Assembly (NCBI GenBank): GCA_008973525.1
Contig: WACJ01000077.1
Coordinates: forward strand, 992,001-1,056,000
Length of the DNA: 64,000 nucleotides
Reading direction: 5' to 3'
DNA from: Stenopsyche tienmushanensis
Lineage: Eukaryota; Arthropoda; Insecta; Trichoptera; Stenopsychidae
Positions 1 to 11,521 of the stretch are shown piece by piece; position 1 is the stretch's first letter, and every line of letters begins with the position of its first letter. The notes beneath the pieces are model-generated. The model worked only from the letters and a program-made list of their open reading frames with translations. It did no database searches and was not told where the DNA came from. The position numbers were made by a program, and so were the translations under genes.

Positions 1-740
1 TTCCCTTTAATTAGTAACCGAGCCGCACCTTTATATGGCAGGATGTATTCAATATCCATTAAAATAATTTTTATTTCAAGACCAGCGTAATTAATGCTAT
101 TTTTTTATTAGCCTTTTTATACAGAATTAATTTAATATGACCCCCTAGGACTAATTTAATGTTAATTTTGAGCAAGAGACTTCTTGTAAATTGCATATCA
201 TTCAAAATTTATTAAACGAGTTACATAACATATATTCGATAAATAGAACAATTAAAATGAGATAATTAATATCTTCTTTGGATAGTTATATATATTTTTT
301 AATCTCATTTATCTGTCATGGTTAATTACATTGGTCCACGTAAGATTTAAAAATTATTATATATATTTGCTGAATATTCGCCTGGATAAAGATATCATTG
401 TTTTATAGAAGGATCTATGCAGGATGAAAAAAATCAAGAATAGTTTTTATTTTTAATGCAATAATAGCCAATGATACAATATGTGTGACATTTAAAGATT
501 TGAGCCAACTCAATTTAAAGCTTTGACAATGTGCAAAACTCAGACAAATTATCCATGTATTATCTATGACTTAATACATAAATCAAAGTGTTTGGCATGA
601 AAAGCATTTGCTCTATATTTTAATTAAATTTTAAATAAAAAACCGATAATGATCAGGTTTAAGTTTTTAGTTTTTTATATATTGAATATAAAGTGTGGTT
701 TCATTTTCCTTTGTCAAATATATAAAAAATACATAACGTT
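1..740. other. AT-rich DNA, no gene seen
   Basis: No convincing coding frame, repeat terminus or structured RNA was seen here. The sequence is strongly AT-rich with scattered homopolymer runs, as in the rest of the non-repeat background of the window. Confidence 0.5.
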
Positions 741-903
741 GAGATGGGGGAGCTCTGGCTGCAGGAAGGACAACCTCCCGCAACCAAGGCTAACCGACGA
801 CTCTGCAACGGTGCACGCGCAAGAAGCGATCGGTCGGTATGCAGGTGCAATGTCTCCGCAGGGCCACAAGAGATGGCGCTGTTAAAATAACACATTGCAC
901 CTG
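741..903 (+). repeat. GC-rich repeat core (copy A) with hairpin
   Basis: A sharply GC-richer block in AT-rich surroundings. Its core (761-795) resembles two other blocks in the window: 27662-27696 on the minus strand (about 27 of 35 positions by eye) and 31406-31443 on the plus strand (weaker, with gaps). Downstream is a perfect 12-bp inverted repeat, CAGGTGCAATGT at 842-853 and ACATTGCACCTG at 892-903. The loop carries AGATGGCGCT at 871-880. A 78-codon frame crosses the block but shows no known domain. I infer a dispersed element, perhaps a SINE or MITE; its class is unknown. Confidence 0.4.
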
Positions 904-1043
904 AAGATAGACGGAAGATGTCACTGTTAATCTGGAGAATTAAATGTGCTCAGAATAACAGCGCTATTGTGTGGGGACGTTAAATCGTCCACGCTACACA
1001 AACCTCAAATATGTATCATACCATATTAAAACACCCTATAATA

Positions 1044-1606
1044 TCAGGTCAGTCCAAAATTTCGTGCACATTTTTGGGATTTTTTTTAAATAGTATAAAT
1101 AAAACACAATTTAACATTAAATTTTGAACCTTTCGAACTTGCTGTAACTTGACTAGTTAGTCAACCAAATACTATCAGTGTATGGACTGCCCAAAAATGA
1201 TTTAAAAAATTAAAGTAGAAGAAAGCAGCATTTATGATGAACCCCCTACAAGACGTCCTGTTAGTTTTGATAACGACGTTCTTAAAAATCTTGTAGAGTG
1301 AATTTAATTGGGAGCTTTTGTACGAATATTGCTCCAAGTGATTTTCACTTATTTCGTGCTATACAATTTTTTTACTAGGGAAAAAGTTAAATTATAAATA
1401 GGATGTACAAAATGGACTTTCAAGTTATTTTTTTCATAAAAACCAGTGTCTTTCTACAGCAATCGAATTAAAAGGATACCTGTAAGATGGTGAGAAACTG
1501 TAGATAGCGGAAGAAAATATATCATTGATTAAAATATTAAATAGTGTTTTATTTACAGTATTTAAAAAAATCCCAAAAATGCGCACGAACTTATGGACTG
1601 ACCTGA
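1044..1606 (+). mobile_element. Deleted mariner element with long terminal inverted repeats
   Basis: Both ends start TCAGGTCAGTCC reading inward, and the similarity continues for roughly 65 bp (through GTGCACATTTTTGGGATTTTT and a TTTATTTA stretch), giving terminal inverted repeats at about 1044-1110 and 1540-1606. The left flank is TA (1042-1043); the right flank is TT, so the target duplication is degraded. At 563 bp the element is far shorter than an autonomous mariner of about 1.3 kb. Two blocks of transposase coding survive inside. The same termini form the 135-bp element at 31141-31275. Confidence 0.85.
1236..1545 (+). pseudogene. Mariner transposase remnant (helix-turn-helix piece joined to C-terminus)
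   Basis: The first piece (1236-1301) reads RRPVSFDNDVLKNLVE and stop, resembling the linker between the two DNA-binding helices of mariner transposases. A second block from 1331 reads APSDFHLFRAIQFF, the mariner signature around the third catalytic aspartate (GAT at 1340-1342). It is followed by a broken C-terminal tail whose residues match the family pattern of proline-arginine-tryptophan then a Y-I-I-D ending near 1535. The central part with the first two aspartates is missing and several frameshifts and stops occur. It is a dead copy. A closely related tail fragment lies at 23571-23650. Confidence 0.75.
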
Positions 1607-1609
1607 TTT

Positions 1610-2190
1610 TTTCTTCATTTTTTTTAAGTAATTCTTAACATATATATTTAAATGTTTGTATGAAGTTAACTAATGCCTTATAATAAGGAATTGTTTATCC
1701 TTACAGCAACAAATATGAATTTGACTTGAAATATAATCCCAAAAGACTTGATGTAAACGTGAAATGTAGGAAAATTTACGATCTGAAAATATTGATTCCA
1801 AGCATTCCCATGGAAGCGTAGACGACCAACAACAGATGTAAACGGCCCTTCCCGATTTTATTAATTTTCTCAGTATATATATTATTTCTTTGCTCCCGAT
1901 CTCCCTAACTTGTTGCTATGCCGTAAAATTAATTCATATTTTGGATCTAAAGCCGAACCTTTATAAGTCCGGGATTTAGTTCATTTTAATAGCATTTGTT
2001 CGAATTTAAGATCCAATGGAAAATCCAAAAATAATTACTCAAACAGAATAATTATAGATTAAAACATGTGGCATTTAATTTTTATTATTTTTATTAATTT
2101 TTCCCGTCATCGTTATAGAGATTATCCATGATTAGTACAAAAAATGCTATAAATTAATTTGGATTTAATCGCGTTAATGTGTCGTCCATA
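1610..2190. other. No gene seen
   Basis: AT-rich sequence without a recognisable gene, transposon terminus or RNA structure. Confidence 0.4.
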
Positions 2191-2199
2191 TTGCGGCAA

Positions 2200-2835
2200 T
2201 TAATGGAACTATTCAATCGCATTGCGTTTATTTAAGAATTAAGAATGCACATTTCGTGGACGATATCCACAGGGGTTCATTCGAGGATCTCGTGTCGAAT
2301 TGCCATAATGTCAAAAGCGATTTAATAATGGTCCAGTTGGAGTCGGGATAACACTGCATTTCAACGTCTGTACGTCCGGAAGAGTGACGGCGGCCATCTT
2401 GCGCAATTAAGCTCGGACAAATGGCGGGCAACGCGACCGCAGTGACATCTAGTTGGGGGTAAATTATCGCTGCAACAGGACGTAATGCGTTTATCTGGGC
2501 GAGTCTCTGCAGAGATATGATGACAGATGACATATTGTGGGGCCGGAATGCCACAGGGCAGGAGCCGCGAAGACTAATGACGCCATCTTATTAGCGATTA
2601 GCCGCGGCCGAGGGGCCGGGATACCGAGACAAATCTTTATATGTTTTGAACCGTTTCGTCAGAAAAGGATCATACCCGCGTCCATTCTTCGGCCTAATCG
2701 ACCATGATGCAAAAACCATTTCATACGTTCGATTCAATCAAAAATACAATTATAACCGAGCTTTGTGGAGAAGTCGGTTTTCATCGCCTGTGCGTCGTTT
2801 TGGATTGAATCGGCGGCGTGCATTATTCAATTGAT
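2200..2835. other. GC-richer unique segment, possible regulatory DNA
   Basis: GC content and CpG frequency rise clearly compared with both flanks, notably at 2340-2620 (CGGCGGCC, GCCGCGGCCGAGGGGCCGGG). Open frames of 108 codons on the minus strand (2228-2554) and 62 on the plus strand (2646-2834) have no recognisable domain. No repeat partner was found inside the window, so it looks unique. A conserved regulatory block or an unannotated exon are both possible; the sequence alone does not decide. Confidence 0.3.
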
Positions 2836-3510
2836 TAAAAAATGAGACTCGAGGCCTTGAACCCTGAATTCTACATCGTCTACATATATATTAAAATTCA
2901 ATTTCAAAAAAATCCTTTCAATTTCATACATTTGCCACATGCTTTTACATAAAATAATTTCAACTGCAAATTCAATTACGACTAAAATTAGTCTGACTGC
3001 ATTGTTTATCTGTCTGTGTATTCGTAAGAACGTTAAAAGTAATTAAAAAATGTGTTTCAAATATTCTATTAATTTCTATGCTATTATCAGAGATATAAAA
3101 CTCGCGGCCCACAATGGATATTTTTAGTCAGTTTAGAATTAGTTTTTGTATTTTTATGGTCAATTTAAATAAACTATTCCATCAAGAAGTTAATTAGTAT
3201 AGTTATTCTGTGTCTGATGAATTAATGTTCAAAAAAGAACATATGTTTAATAATTTTGTGTTAACCGCTTTTTATCACTTTTATGCTGCGTGTAGAAATT
3301 GTGATTCAAATTGAAAAACTAGATATTTCTTTGCCCTGATGCCGCGTAATAGTTAAATCCTAATAGAAAACCAGTTTAGAGGGCCTCAAACTAATATATA
3401 TATGAAATAAATCTATGTTTCTATGAAAATTTGCAATTTGCGGCTCACCTAAACTTAAATATTTTTATTTTGGTCCATATTAGCTTTTGAGTTTGACTCT
3501 TTTAGTTTAC

Positions 3511-3581
3511 ATCATTAGTTCCCAAAGTGGAGTTTCTACGGACCTCCAAAGGTCTGTGAAGAGTTCTGTGTCAAAATTAAC
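3511..3581 (+). repeat. Possible hAT terminus remnant
   Basis: TTAGTTCCCAAAGTGGAG followed by a CGGACC...GGTCTGTG palindrome is the kind of sequence found at ends of insect hAT elements, and resembles the start of the better-defined element at 44394. No matching second terminus or 8-bp duplication was found nearby, so this is a weak call. Confidence 0.25.
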
Positions 3582-5166
3582 CTTTTCGTTAGTGAGCAAA
3601 TTTAAAATCGATGAAGTTGTTGATGTCATAATCGCTTTACACCGATTACTTTCTGTCAGCTCCTAATCAGCGTAAGACAATCTTCAATTCGAGGCAGAGC
3701 CACTTGTCATAAACACTCGTCATTTCTTTACATAAACAATGCACAAAAAATCGATTCAAGTGCTCCTCCTTTAGAAGGAAATGATAATTGAACAAAGACT
3801 CATTCAACACGCAGCGAAGAACAGCAAGCAGTTAAATAAACAAACACTCTCGATAACACACAATATTCGGTCGTTTCTTTGCGTAAACAAATAACACACT
3901 TGAAATCGAAATCATTATAAGTGGATATATTTGGGCTTAACGATCTATACAATCATGCGATGCATATGAAGAAGCTATCCGTCTCAGTCTCCCGAACTGC
4001 GCTAAGTTCTCTCTGTCTCTGTTCGCCTCGGAGCTTCAATGCACAAGAGTGCTCTTTCTGAATAGTGAAGGTCAAAACGGATATTTCCGTAAGTACTCAC
4101 GAAAAGGTTAATTTAGGGGCACATGGGCGACTTCGGGGATCAGCCAAAAGTAGTCAGTAGATCAAAATGAAAGCTTTAAAAAACATAATATTTGCACAAC
4201 GTCGTCAGTTTCTTTATTCATGATGAGGCTCATAACTGAGTTAAATCCATATTATCATCATATAAAATTGGTACCAGTTTTTGTAACTAGAATTTGTGCA
4301 ATTTGTTCAAACAGTGATTTTAACTCCTCATTTATGGGTAGTGTAATAAACTGCCCCTGTATTAGTATAGATTAATAGCAACTTCTGGATCTAATTGCTT
4401 GCTAAATGATCCAATACCCAATTGGGGATAATTAGGCGAAGAATGTCTACAATTTTTGGCTGAAGTCAAAATGAGAAGCAGTTGAATGTGAACAATATAC
4501 AAGCAAATTTTCATCCCGTTTTTGCAATTTTAAAAGATTTGTCAATTGAGAGTAATCGTCAATATGTCATAATGTAAGCTATGATATATTTTAAGTTCAA
4601 AGCACTATTTTACATTCCAGGAGTTCTAAAACTCGTGAACCCCCAATCTTTCAAATTAATTTAATTTGTCACAAACACCCTCAACCCTACCGACCCACGG
4701 ATCTGGTTAAATATTTATTTCCTTGTAAAGTGGAAATTAAATGATTTTGCTTTGATCTGATCACTTAAATTGGCTAAGCAGCTGTATTTCGGGACGAAGC
4801 GATTGCTTAAAAATGCCTCAAATTTTCGGGATAAAGATTGTGTACAGCTTTAATTAAGCATTCCTTGATGAAATTATCTTCAGTAAATATCAATTTATTT
4901 TTTCAATCTCATGAATCCTACGTAATTATCCTATTTTGATTTATGTTGTTCGTAGTGACGTTTAATGTTATATAACTTTGGTGCATTAATAGCATTATTA
5001 CATATCAAATCGATTATTTTATTTTTCTTTCACAGCAAAAATCTGCCAATTCCCACTTTTCTTAGAAATTTCGATATTCATGGGCTATTTTTCGTTCCGT
5101 TTATTTTTTATTGATTTATATCACACTTTGTGTTCTGTTCTGGAGTGGCTTAAATTCATGTAAGTA

Positions 5167-5649
5167 CACTTAAACTTTTTTTTGTGCGGTAGATGCGTTC
5201 CGCGGAAAATCGCACAAAAAAAGCTATGACCTACATAGTAAAAGTGAAGATGCGTTCCATGAATTTTAAAAATCGCATAACTTTGAAACAGATATAAAAA
5301 ACATATCCAAAATCGCATAAAAAAGGTTAATTAAAAAAAAAACAAGAAAATAATAAGATAATTAAAAAATAACATTTTTGGTAACATTTAAAGGACGTCT
5401 TGCATCATTGGTATTTTTTTTAGGATGTCTGATATCTGGCATCTCAAAAAAAGTAATTTCAAGAAAAACGCGTTAAAAGATTTCATTATGTCAAATTATA
5501 ATTTTTTTCCAATTTTCTGTTAGTGTTTATAATTGATTTCCTATTTTATCCAAAATATCTCGATATGTACTTTTTATGAAATAAAAAAAATAAAAATCGC
5601 TTTAAATAAACCGCATAGCTTTGAAATCGCACAAAAAGAGGTTTGAGTG
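5167..5649 (-). mobile_element. TA-flanked MITE, family CACTCAAACCTC (copy 1)
   Basis: The left end reads CACTTAAACTTTTTTTTGTG and the right end, reverse-complemented, CACTCAAACCTCTTTTTGTG. Both are immediately flanked by TA (5165-5166 and 5650-5651), the duplication typical of Tc1/mariner/pogo elements. Inside are repeated motifs of the type ATCGCACAAAAA and GATGCGTTCC. A related copy in the opposite orientation is at 39010-39303; they share the end plus CATTATTTCAT..CGAGATATTTTGG blocks and ATCTTTTAACGCGTTTTTC. There is no transposase reading frame, so it is non-autonomous. Minus-strand orientation is arbitrary and chosen to match copy 2. Confidence 0.8.
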
Positions 5650-5659
5650 TAATACCACA

Positions 5660-6360
5660 TTTGTGATTGTTTGTTAATTTAATAACTATGTTTGATGATT
5701 GTGATTGATTGTAAATTATAGCAATAAGTCTTATGTTCATTACAATTCAATTTCGTTTAAAAATTATGCATTGTATAGAGAATTATTGCTAATTGCACAA
5801 TTATCACTTATCCAGTCATGGTGCATATTGTTTGGTTGCAGACCACATGCGCGTAATTAAAATGAATGTTAATGGCGCGCTTTATATGATACATAAATCC
5901 CAAAATCAAACCACAATCGCAACACCATCAAATATGTTTTCATTCAGACAAATTTTGATTAATAATACATATGAGCATTTTATAAAATTGATTTTTACAA
6001 AAAATATGGGGGGTTCCAGCTTAGATCGTATTTACATACGCCCATAATGACATTAAGCCCATTAAGAATGTCAATCAAATTTATGTTATATTTCAAAATT
6101 TGTTCAATTCATTTAATAAATATGTACTTAAGGATTTCTATTCATTTAATGTTTCCATAGGAACGCTTGTATATAATGCAAATTTGCAGTAATAGTTTGA
6201 TTGTGGGCGAAAAAATTCTCCATTCAAATATGAAATTTTGTCTAAAACCTATCCCCAGCATTGATTTTTTTATCAAAAAATAATTTAAATTTCGATTTAT
6301 TAATTTGGCTTTAAGTATTTAATACAAAATGATCACACGAGATGAGAATTAATGTCTGGT
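5660..6360. other. No gene seen
   Basis: AT-rich stretch. An 84-codon frame at 5793-6047 (+) has no recognisable domain and biased, low-complexity composition, and is most likely chance. Confidence 0.4.
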
Positions 6361-6371
6361 TTTGTGCTTTT

Positions 6372-6660
6372 AGGCGTGTTGCTTAACAAGCGCCTGCAAT
6401 ACGGACCGCCGGTTGAAAACGAGAAATTCGGCTTCCGGTCAGTTTCAGGTTTCGACGGGGGTGGCCGGAAATGCAGCTTTAAATTTATGACTTTGGTCAC
6501 GTGACCTTCCGGTCGCAGATAACGCTTTTAATTATTTCGAATGGAAGCCCATAGACCCCGACGAAATTGAAAGCCCACCGCGCGTTGAATTAAATTATGC
6601 GCTAATATCGCACCGACGTAACATCGAAGCAATCCCTCAAGCCTCAATAACCACGGCGTC
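6372..6660. promoter_or_regulatory. GC-richer candidate regulatory block with palindromic E-box
   Basis: A distinct GC-rich island. It contains the perfect 12-bp palindrome GGTCACGTGACC (6495-6506), centred on the CACGTG E-box bound by basic helix-loop-helix leucine-zipper factors. CTTCCGGTC occurs twice (6431 and 6506 regions), and ACCGCCGGTTG lies at 6407-6417. A TTTGTGCTTTTAG tract ends at 6373 and is followed by a 42-codon open stretch, so a small exon is a second possibility. No known protein domain was seen. The regulatory call is inference. Confidence 0.3.
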
Positions 6661-7119
6661 GAGCAAAATAATAAATAAATTCATCAAAATTAAGAACGCT
6701 TCGAACGGGTCGCATTCAAATAACAAATTAATGCAAGGGTTAAACTCGAATTTGACTTTCAAACACCGTATCGATAACGAAATAAATACAAAATATCCTG
6801 ATTAAATTATTGCACCTCCCCTAAATGCATTACGATATTATACTGCTTGTTCGTGGGTAATAAATGAAGACATAGGGCCGAAACGAATATTAGGTTTGTC
6901 GAATAATTTACCGTATTAGATAGCCATAGTTCTTTCGAATTTATTACGCTCTGGGTTGTAGATCCGATCTGGGATTTAAAAAAAGGGAACGCAGACACGC
7001 GATGTCCTTCCTTTCGCGTCGTGCGTATCCCGGATTCCGTGGGAGCCGATTGTGTCCTTAGTTTAATTCATTTATTCCGGAGCAAATCCACAACAGACTT
7101 TTGGGTGACATCTATCAAT

Positions 7120-7460
7120 GAGAGTCGATACTAAAAAAAAATATCGATTTTGAATCGATCGATCGGATGAAATAAATTTTAAGCGCGCAAATAAAATTGA
7201 TCAATCGATAAATAAAAATATTTTTATACATATTTAATTTAATTAAAAAATATTTACGGCATTTTCAATAATAAAATCGATCATTTAAAAATAATTCATT
7301 ATAGTTTATCCAGTCGACACTAGATGGCGCTAATGGATTTATTGAATTAATTAAAATTATTTTATCATTTATTTCATCGAATTAATATTAATGCGATAAA
7401 TTCGCATGATTTAAATATTATTTAAATTATTTATGCGATCGATTGCAATTTTTCCACCTG
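7120..7460. promoter_or_regulatory. ATCGAT-rich block with CTCF-like site
   Basis: Dense ATCGAT/TCGATC words occur at 7141-7172, 7199-7210 and 7276-7284. Next to them is GACACTAGATGGCGCTA (7316-7332), which matches the core of the CTCF insulator motif (CCASYAGRKGGCRS) except at the first base. ATCGAT words are part of the sites used by insect boundary factors such as BEAF and DREF. The motif matches are visible; insulator function is only inferred. Confidence 0.3.
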
Positions 7461-7469
7461 AAATAATAT

Positions 7470-9420
7470 CGGCGCCGTTCTTCGTAATGGGAATTAAATA
7501 ATTCTTTTGATTTATGGTAGTAAAACCGGCTTAAGGTCTATGGCCTTTCGGAGTGCATCCATGTTGCATTCTATGGTGTGTACTTGTTTTTAAAACCTCG
7601 TAGATTTCACATAAACTTCTTTATGGCTTAAGACGATAAAAAATGAATAGGGGAGATACACGAGTTCACAATTCCGAACAAAATAACGGTGTTTTTATAT
7701 GTGGTTATCGATCTTTCAATGGAATTTGGCTTGCAGTCTTTGAGCAAAAAAATCGTTCAAACCACTTGCAAATCTTCGATTTATATATGTGATATTTTTT
7801 TATAATTTTGTATTCAACTAATTGAAAGATATTACTGCGCTCGAAGCTGTATGAATGATTCATATCCCGAAGATGTTCAGCTGCAATTTCTTCGTAGCCG
7901 TTTGGAGACATTAAATTAATAATATACGAGTTCAGAGTTGCCTCCGGCAATCATTGTAATAACATTCATGTTTATGCTCTTTGAGTTCGCCCCCAGATGT
8001 GCAAATTCGAGTCGGCAATTATACATACACTGGAGACGGTCTTGTCTTATCTGGAAGCCAAAATCTAATTTAAGTTCCTCCGGCACCTGTCGGCCATAGC
8101 CGAGAGCTTTTCAGGCACCTCAAGGAAAAGGCTTGTCAAACATAGAAGCCAATCCAGAACCAAAAATTCCTCAAACACTAATTAATTCCACATCAAAACG
8201 ACTGACACTCGTGGAATTCGAAATTAATCATTGACGCCTGACATGATCATCATTCTAACAATATGATGTAAGCACAGTCTATTGTGTAAGGTGAGGGGTT
8301 AAATTCGACCCCCCCATGTCGTGGCCATTCGCTTTAATAATAATGGTTTCTAAATGCTTAACGAAGGGATTCGCCCTGATTCATTCATTATGCGGTCAAT
8401 TTGCTCGCTAGATCTAATAATACGGAGAATATTTAATTTTATCGCCTACACGTATGAACGCCGTTCATGAATATTAGTTCTGAACTTTTGATTAAACGAG
8501 TTTTAATACGAGCCATAAACTTTGAGTCGAATTTTCATACGTGGCTCTTTGCGAAGTTGAGATTAAATTTTAATCGCGATGTTCATAATCTTATACTACG
8601 ACAATTCCTTGCAGTATCTTGATGTTCGTACTTATTCAAAATCACATAAATCTGACAGGAATATGATGGGATATATTCATTTTCGTCTTTGAATTGATCA
8701 TGAGATATGTTTTGATATGCGATTAACTGCGTAAATCAAGACTCATAACTCATACATACCTCGTTAAACTCATACTTTTTTCAATTTATTCATGCGTTGC
8801 TGTTCAACATTCCTAAATATATTTTTAAATATTAAATATAAATATCTAAATATTTTTTAAAAATAGATTTACACATTATTTATAATAGAAACCATTTTTG
8901 ACTTCTTTGATTTTTTTAAATAGTGAATATGTTTTCACTAAGCACATTTAAACATTTGAGTCGACTACATTTGAGCCCAAGAATGTAATAGCTTTAATAC
9001 AGGACAACCTACAGGAATTAAGGGATTATATTTGATATTTAAAGGCTTTGATTTGCCATGTTCATCTTTGTAACCTAGGCTCTCAGATTGCCACCAAAAA
9101 TCGAATTGTATATATGTCAGTTCTTCGTACCATCTTCTTGACCCTTTGAAGAGTATTAACGCCAATGTGGACGTACAAAATACAAAATAAACGGTACAAA
9201 TATTTATCCTTAACTTCTTCTTATCCGGTTGAAAACCATCAGCTATGATCTTTCTAGATCGAATTATTATAAATAGTAGAAAGCCACATAAATCAATTAT
9301 ATTGCATAAATAAAACTCAGCATGGTACCAAAAGTGATCCTATTTGAGACACTGTTATGGATCCCAAATATATTGGTTTCACGCTTCATCAAACATCTGC
9401 CTTTGTAACTAAAACTGAAG
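7470..9420. other. No identifiable gene
   Basis: Mostly AT-rich sequence. A 66-codon minus-strand frame at 8965-9165 has less biased composition than most frames here, but no domain I recognise. A short inverted repeat, GGGGTTAAATTCGACCCC, at 8296-8313 resembles a tRNA T-arm, but no acceptor, D or anticodon arms accompany it. Confidence 0.4.
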
Positions 9421-9429
9421 ACATATATA

Positions 9430-10194
9430 CAGGGTATTTTGTACATAAACCGATAATTTTTTTGGGGGTTAAGGGGATATTTTGCTAAATTACACCTCGG
9501 TGTAAGTCTGATAGAGGTACACACAAAAGAAATCCTAATTGAAAGAATAATCATCGCCTTTGAAAAAATAGAAGAGGAAATTCTACTTTAGATAAATACA
9601 GTTATAATAAGAAAAAGGTATAGTATGTGCATACGAAGTAGAGGTGGCGAATTTGAACAAATTTTGTAAATAAATTTAATAAAAACATCTTAAACATAAA
9701 AAGTATTTTCTTAATCATGGCAAACTGGTAACTCTTCAAATTTGACAACTTATTAAGTGATTTGCATGACACGTAGCATATCGTTGGAAAGGGTATAAAC
9801 TAGAAATATTTTTAAAACTAAACTATGTTCAAAATAATTGTTAGTTTATTGTTTAAAGAATTTAGAAGTAGTCGACATTTCTAATTCGTTCACACATTTT
9901 TGTGACTTTGGAAGCTCAGAACTAGTTTTCTTTAAACTAATTGCATAAAATAATGATTTATTTATATCAAAAATATATTGCAAAATACAAAAACAGTTAG
10001 TTAGTGCTATTATGACCACAGATTAAAAAGTTGTGACGATTTAAAGGTAAAATATTGGATATTTTTTCAAAATGTTGAAAAAAATTCTATTTCAACAACC
10101 TTCATACTTAGGGAATAAAGCTTATGTGTGAAACGTAGCAAAAGATTCCCTTAATTTTCAAAAAAAAAAGTTGTTTCATGTACATATAAAGCTG
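9430..10194 (+). mobile_element. R1-family MITE, copy 1
   Basis: The element starts CAGGGTATTTTGTACAT and ends with the matching inverted sequence (ATGTACATATAAAGCTG), flanked by TA at 9428-9429 and 10195-10196. The terminal inverted repeats are long (about 85 bp) and include a diagnostic inner block, here GTGTGAAACGTAGCAAAAG at 10125-10143 and its degraded counterpart near 9472. The body is shared with copies at 25810-26323 and 62529-63400, including a GTGACTTTGGAAGCTCAGA block at 9902-9920. No transposase is encoded, so it must have been mobilised in trans. TA flanks suggest a Tc1/mariner-type source. Confidence 0.8.
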
Positions 10195-10199
10195 TATTT

Positions 10200-11500
10200 T
10201 GTCCTTTTCAAAATATTTACATTGAAGAGTCTTTTGCTTTGGAAAAGGCGTTTATTTTTAATTAAATAAATCATAAAACTCCCGAAACGTAAACGTATGA
10301 AATCGAATTGATTGTATGTCTGTCTGTCCGTTCATAATTTAATCCGACATGTTTTGATCGGACTGATTTTTTAAAAAATACATTAAACAATACAAGTTTT
10401 TTAATAGGTAATTTGGCGATATAACTCCATCAAATATATTCACAATGCGATCCATAGCATAAAAATCCTTTACTAAAGGCATTTTCAACAATGCCCTTTT
10501 ATATTATTAAATTAATCTGGAATTTGCAGCAAATTTACAGCAAAAAATAATTATAAACCTATAGGACAGGATGTATACGTCTTTATATTAAAGTCCTTTT
10601 ATGGTGTATTTGAATTTTATGTCCGATTTCTTGATCAACATCAATAAATTTATATAGTTACGGTCTAATTAATAATTTTATATTAAGGATTATGGCTCGA
10701 GGGCATAAATATGCTATTTTATTGCGATTATAAAATTGATTTGTTCGTTTCGATAAAGGCATGTTGGTAATAAAATATATTTTATGCACTAAAATCCCAC
10801 CCCATACATATATATGTTTTATTTCGGTCGACGTTGTGACTGTTCAGTGTTAAAGTAATGAGAAATGAAAGACATTTTCTTGGGTTTCCCTTCGAAACAT
10901 AATTTTCATCGGGGTGATAAACCACCGCATTATGGGGGGCGTTTCGAATGCCACCCCTAAAACGCAACAAGTTGTAATGTTTACCAATTTATTTATATTC
11001 TTTATCAAATGCGGTTGCTTGGAAATTAATGCAGAATTATTGTACGATTTTTTGGCGCAAAAAGCAGTATAATATTTTGTATTGAGACGATTCAGGGCGT
11101 TGATGAAAAAGTCGTGTATGTACAAATTGACATAAATTGGCAGTTAGCAATGGTGTTCATCCTTGTATATTTTTTGGCGTTGTTATTAGTATGGGGGTGT
11201 ATGGTGGGAAACAGCCCTCAAGAGTAATGAATATTACGAGCGTACAATGAGAGGGTAGCAAACTCCACAACTTTCCACAAAAAGGTTATTGCTTTAATGC
11301 ACCTCGTGGAAATGCTGAAAACTTATGCTGAGGGGTTGTAATGCATGTTACAGTTTACTTCGTGTTTAATGATGTTAAATCATACTGACTTGCGTACGAA
11401 TTATTCAGAATTAATTCAAATGTTGCAGATAAATTTAATAATATAGGATAAATTTGAATAAAATGTTATCTTTTATACATGCATGCTTAGAATTTATATG
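10200..11500. other. No gene seen
   Basis: AT-rich sequence without recognisable coding or repeat structure. Overlapping minus-strand frames of 62 and 91 codons at 10782-11125 show no known domain. Confidence 0.4.
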
Positions 11501-11521
11501 GCTTTAAGGGTTAAACGTTTT

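Noticed and set aside
8296..8313. tRNA T-arm-like inverted repeat GGGGTTAAATTCGACCCC
   Set aside because: No acceptor stem, D-arm or anticodon arm at the proper distance, so not a tRNA gene.
8965..9165. 66-codon minus-strand frame with rather protein-like composition
   Set aside because: No recognisable domain, no splice or promoter context; kept only as a note.
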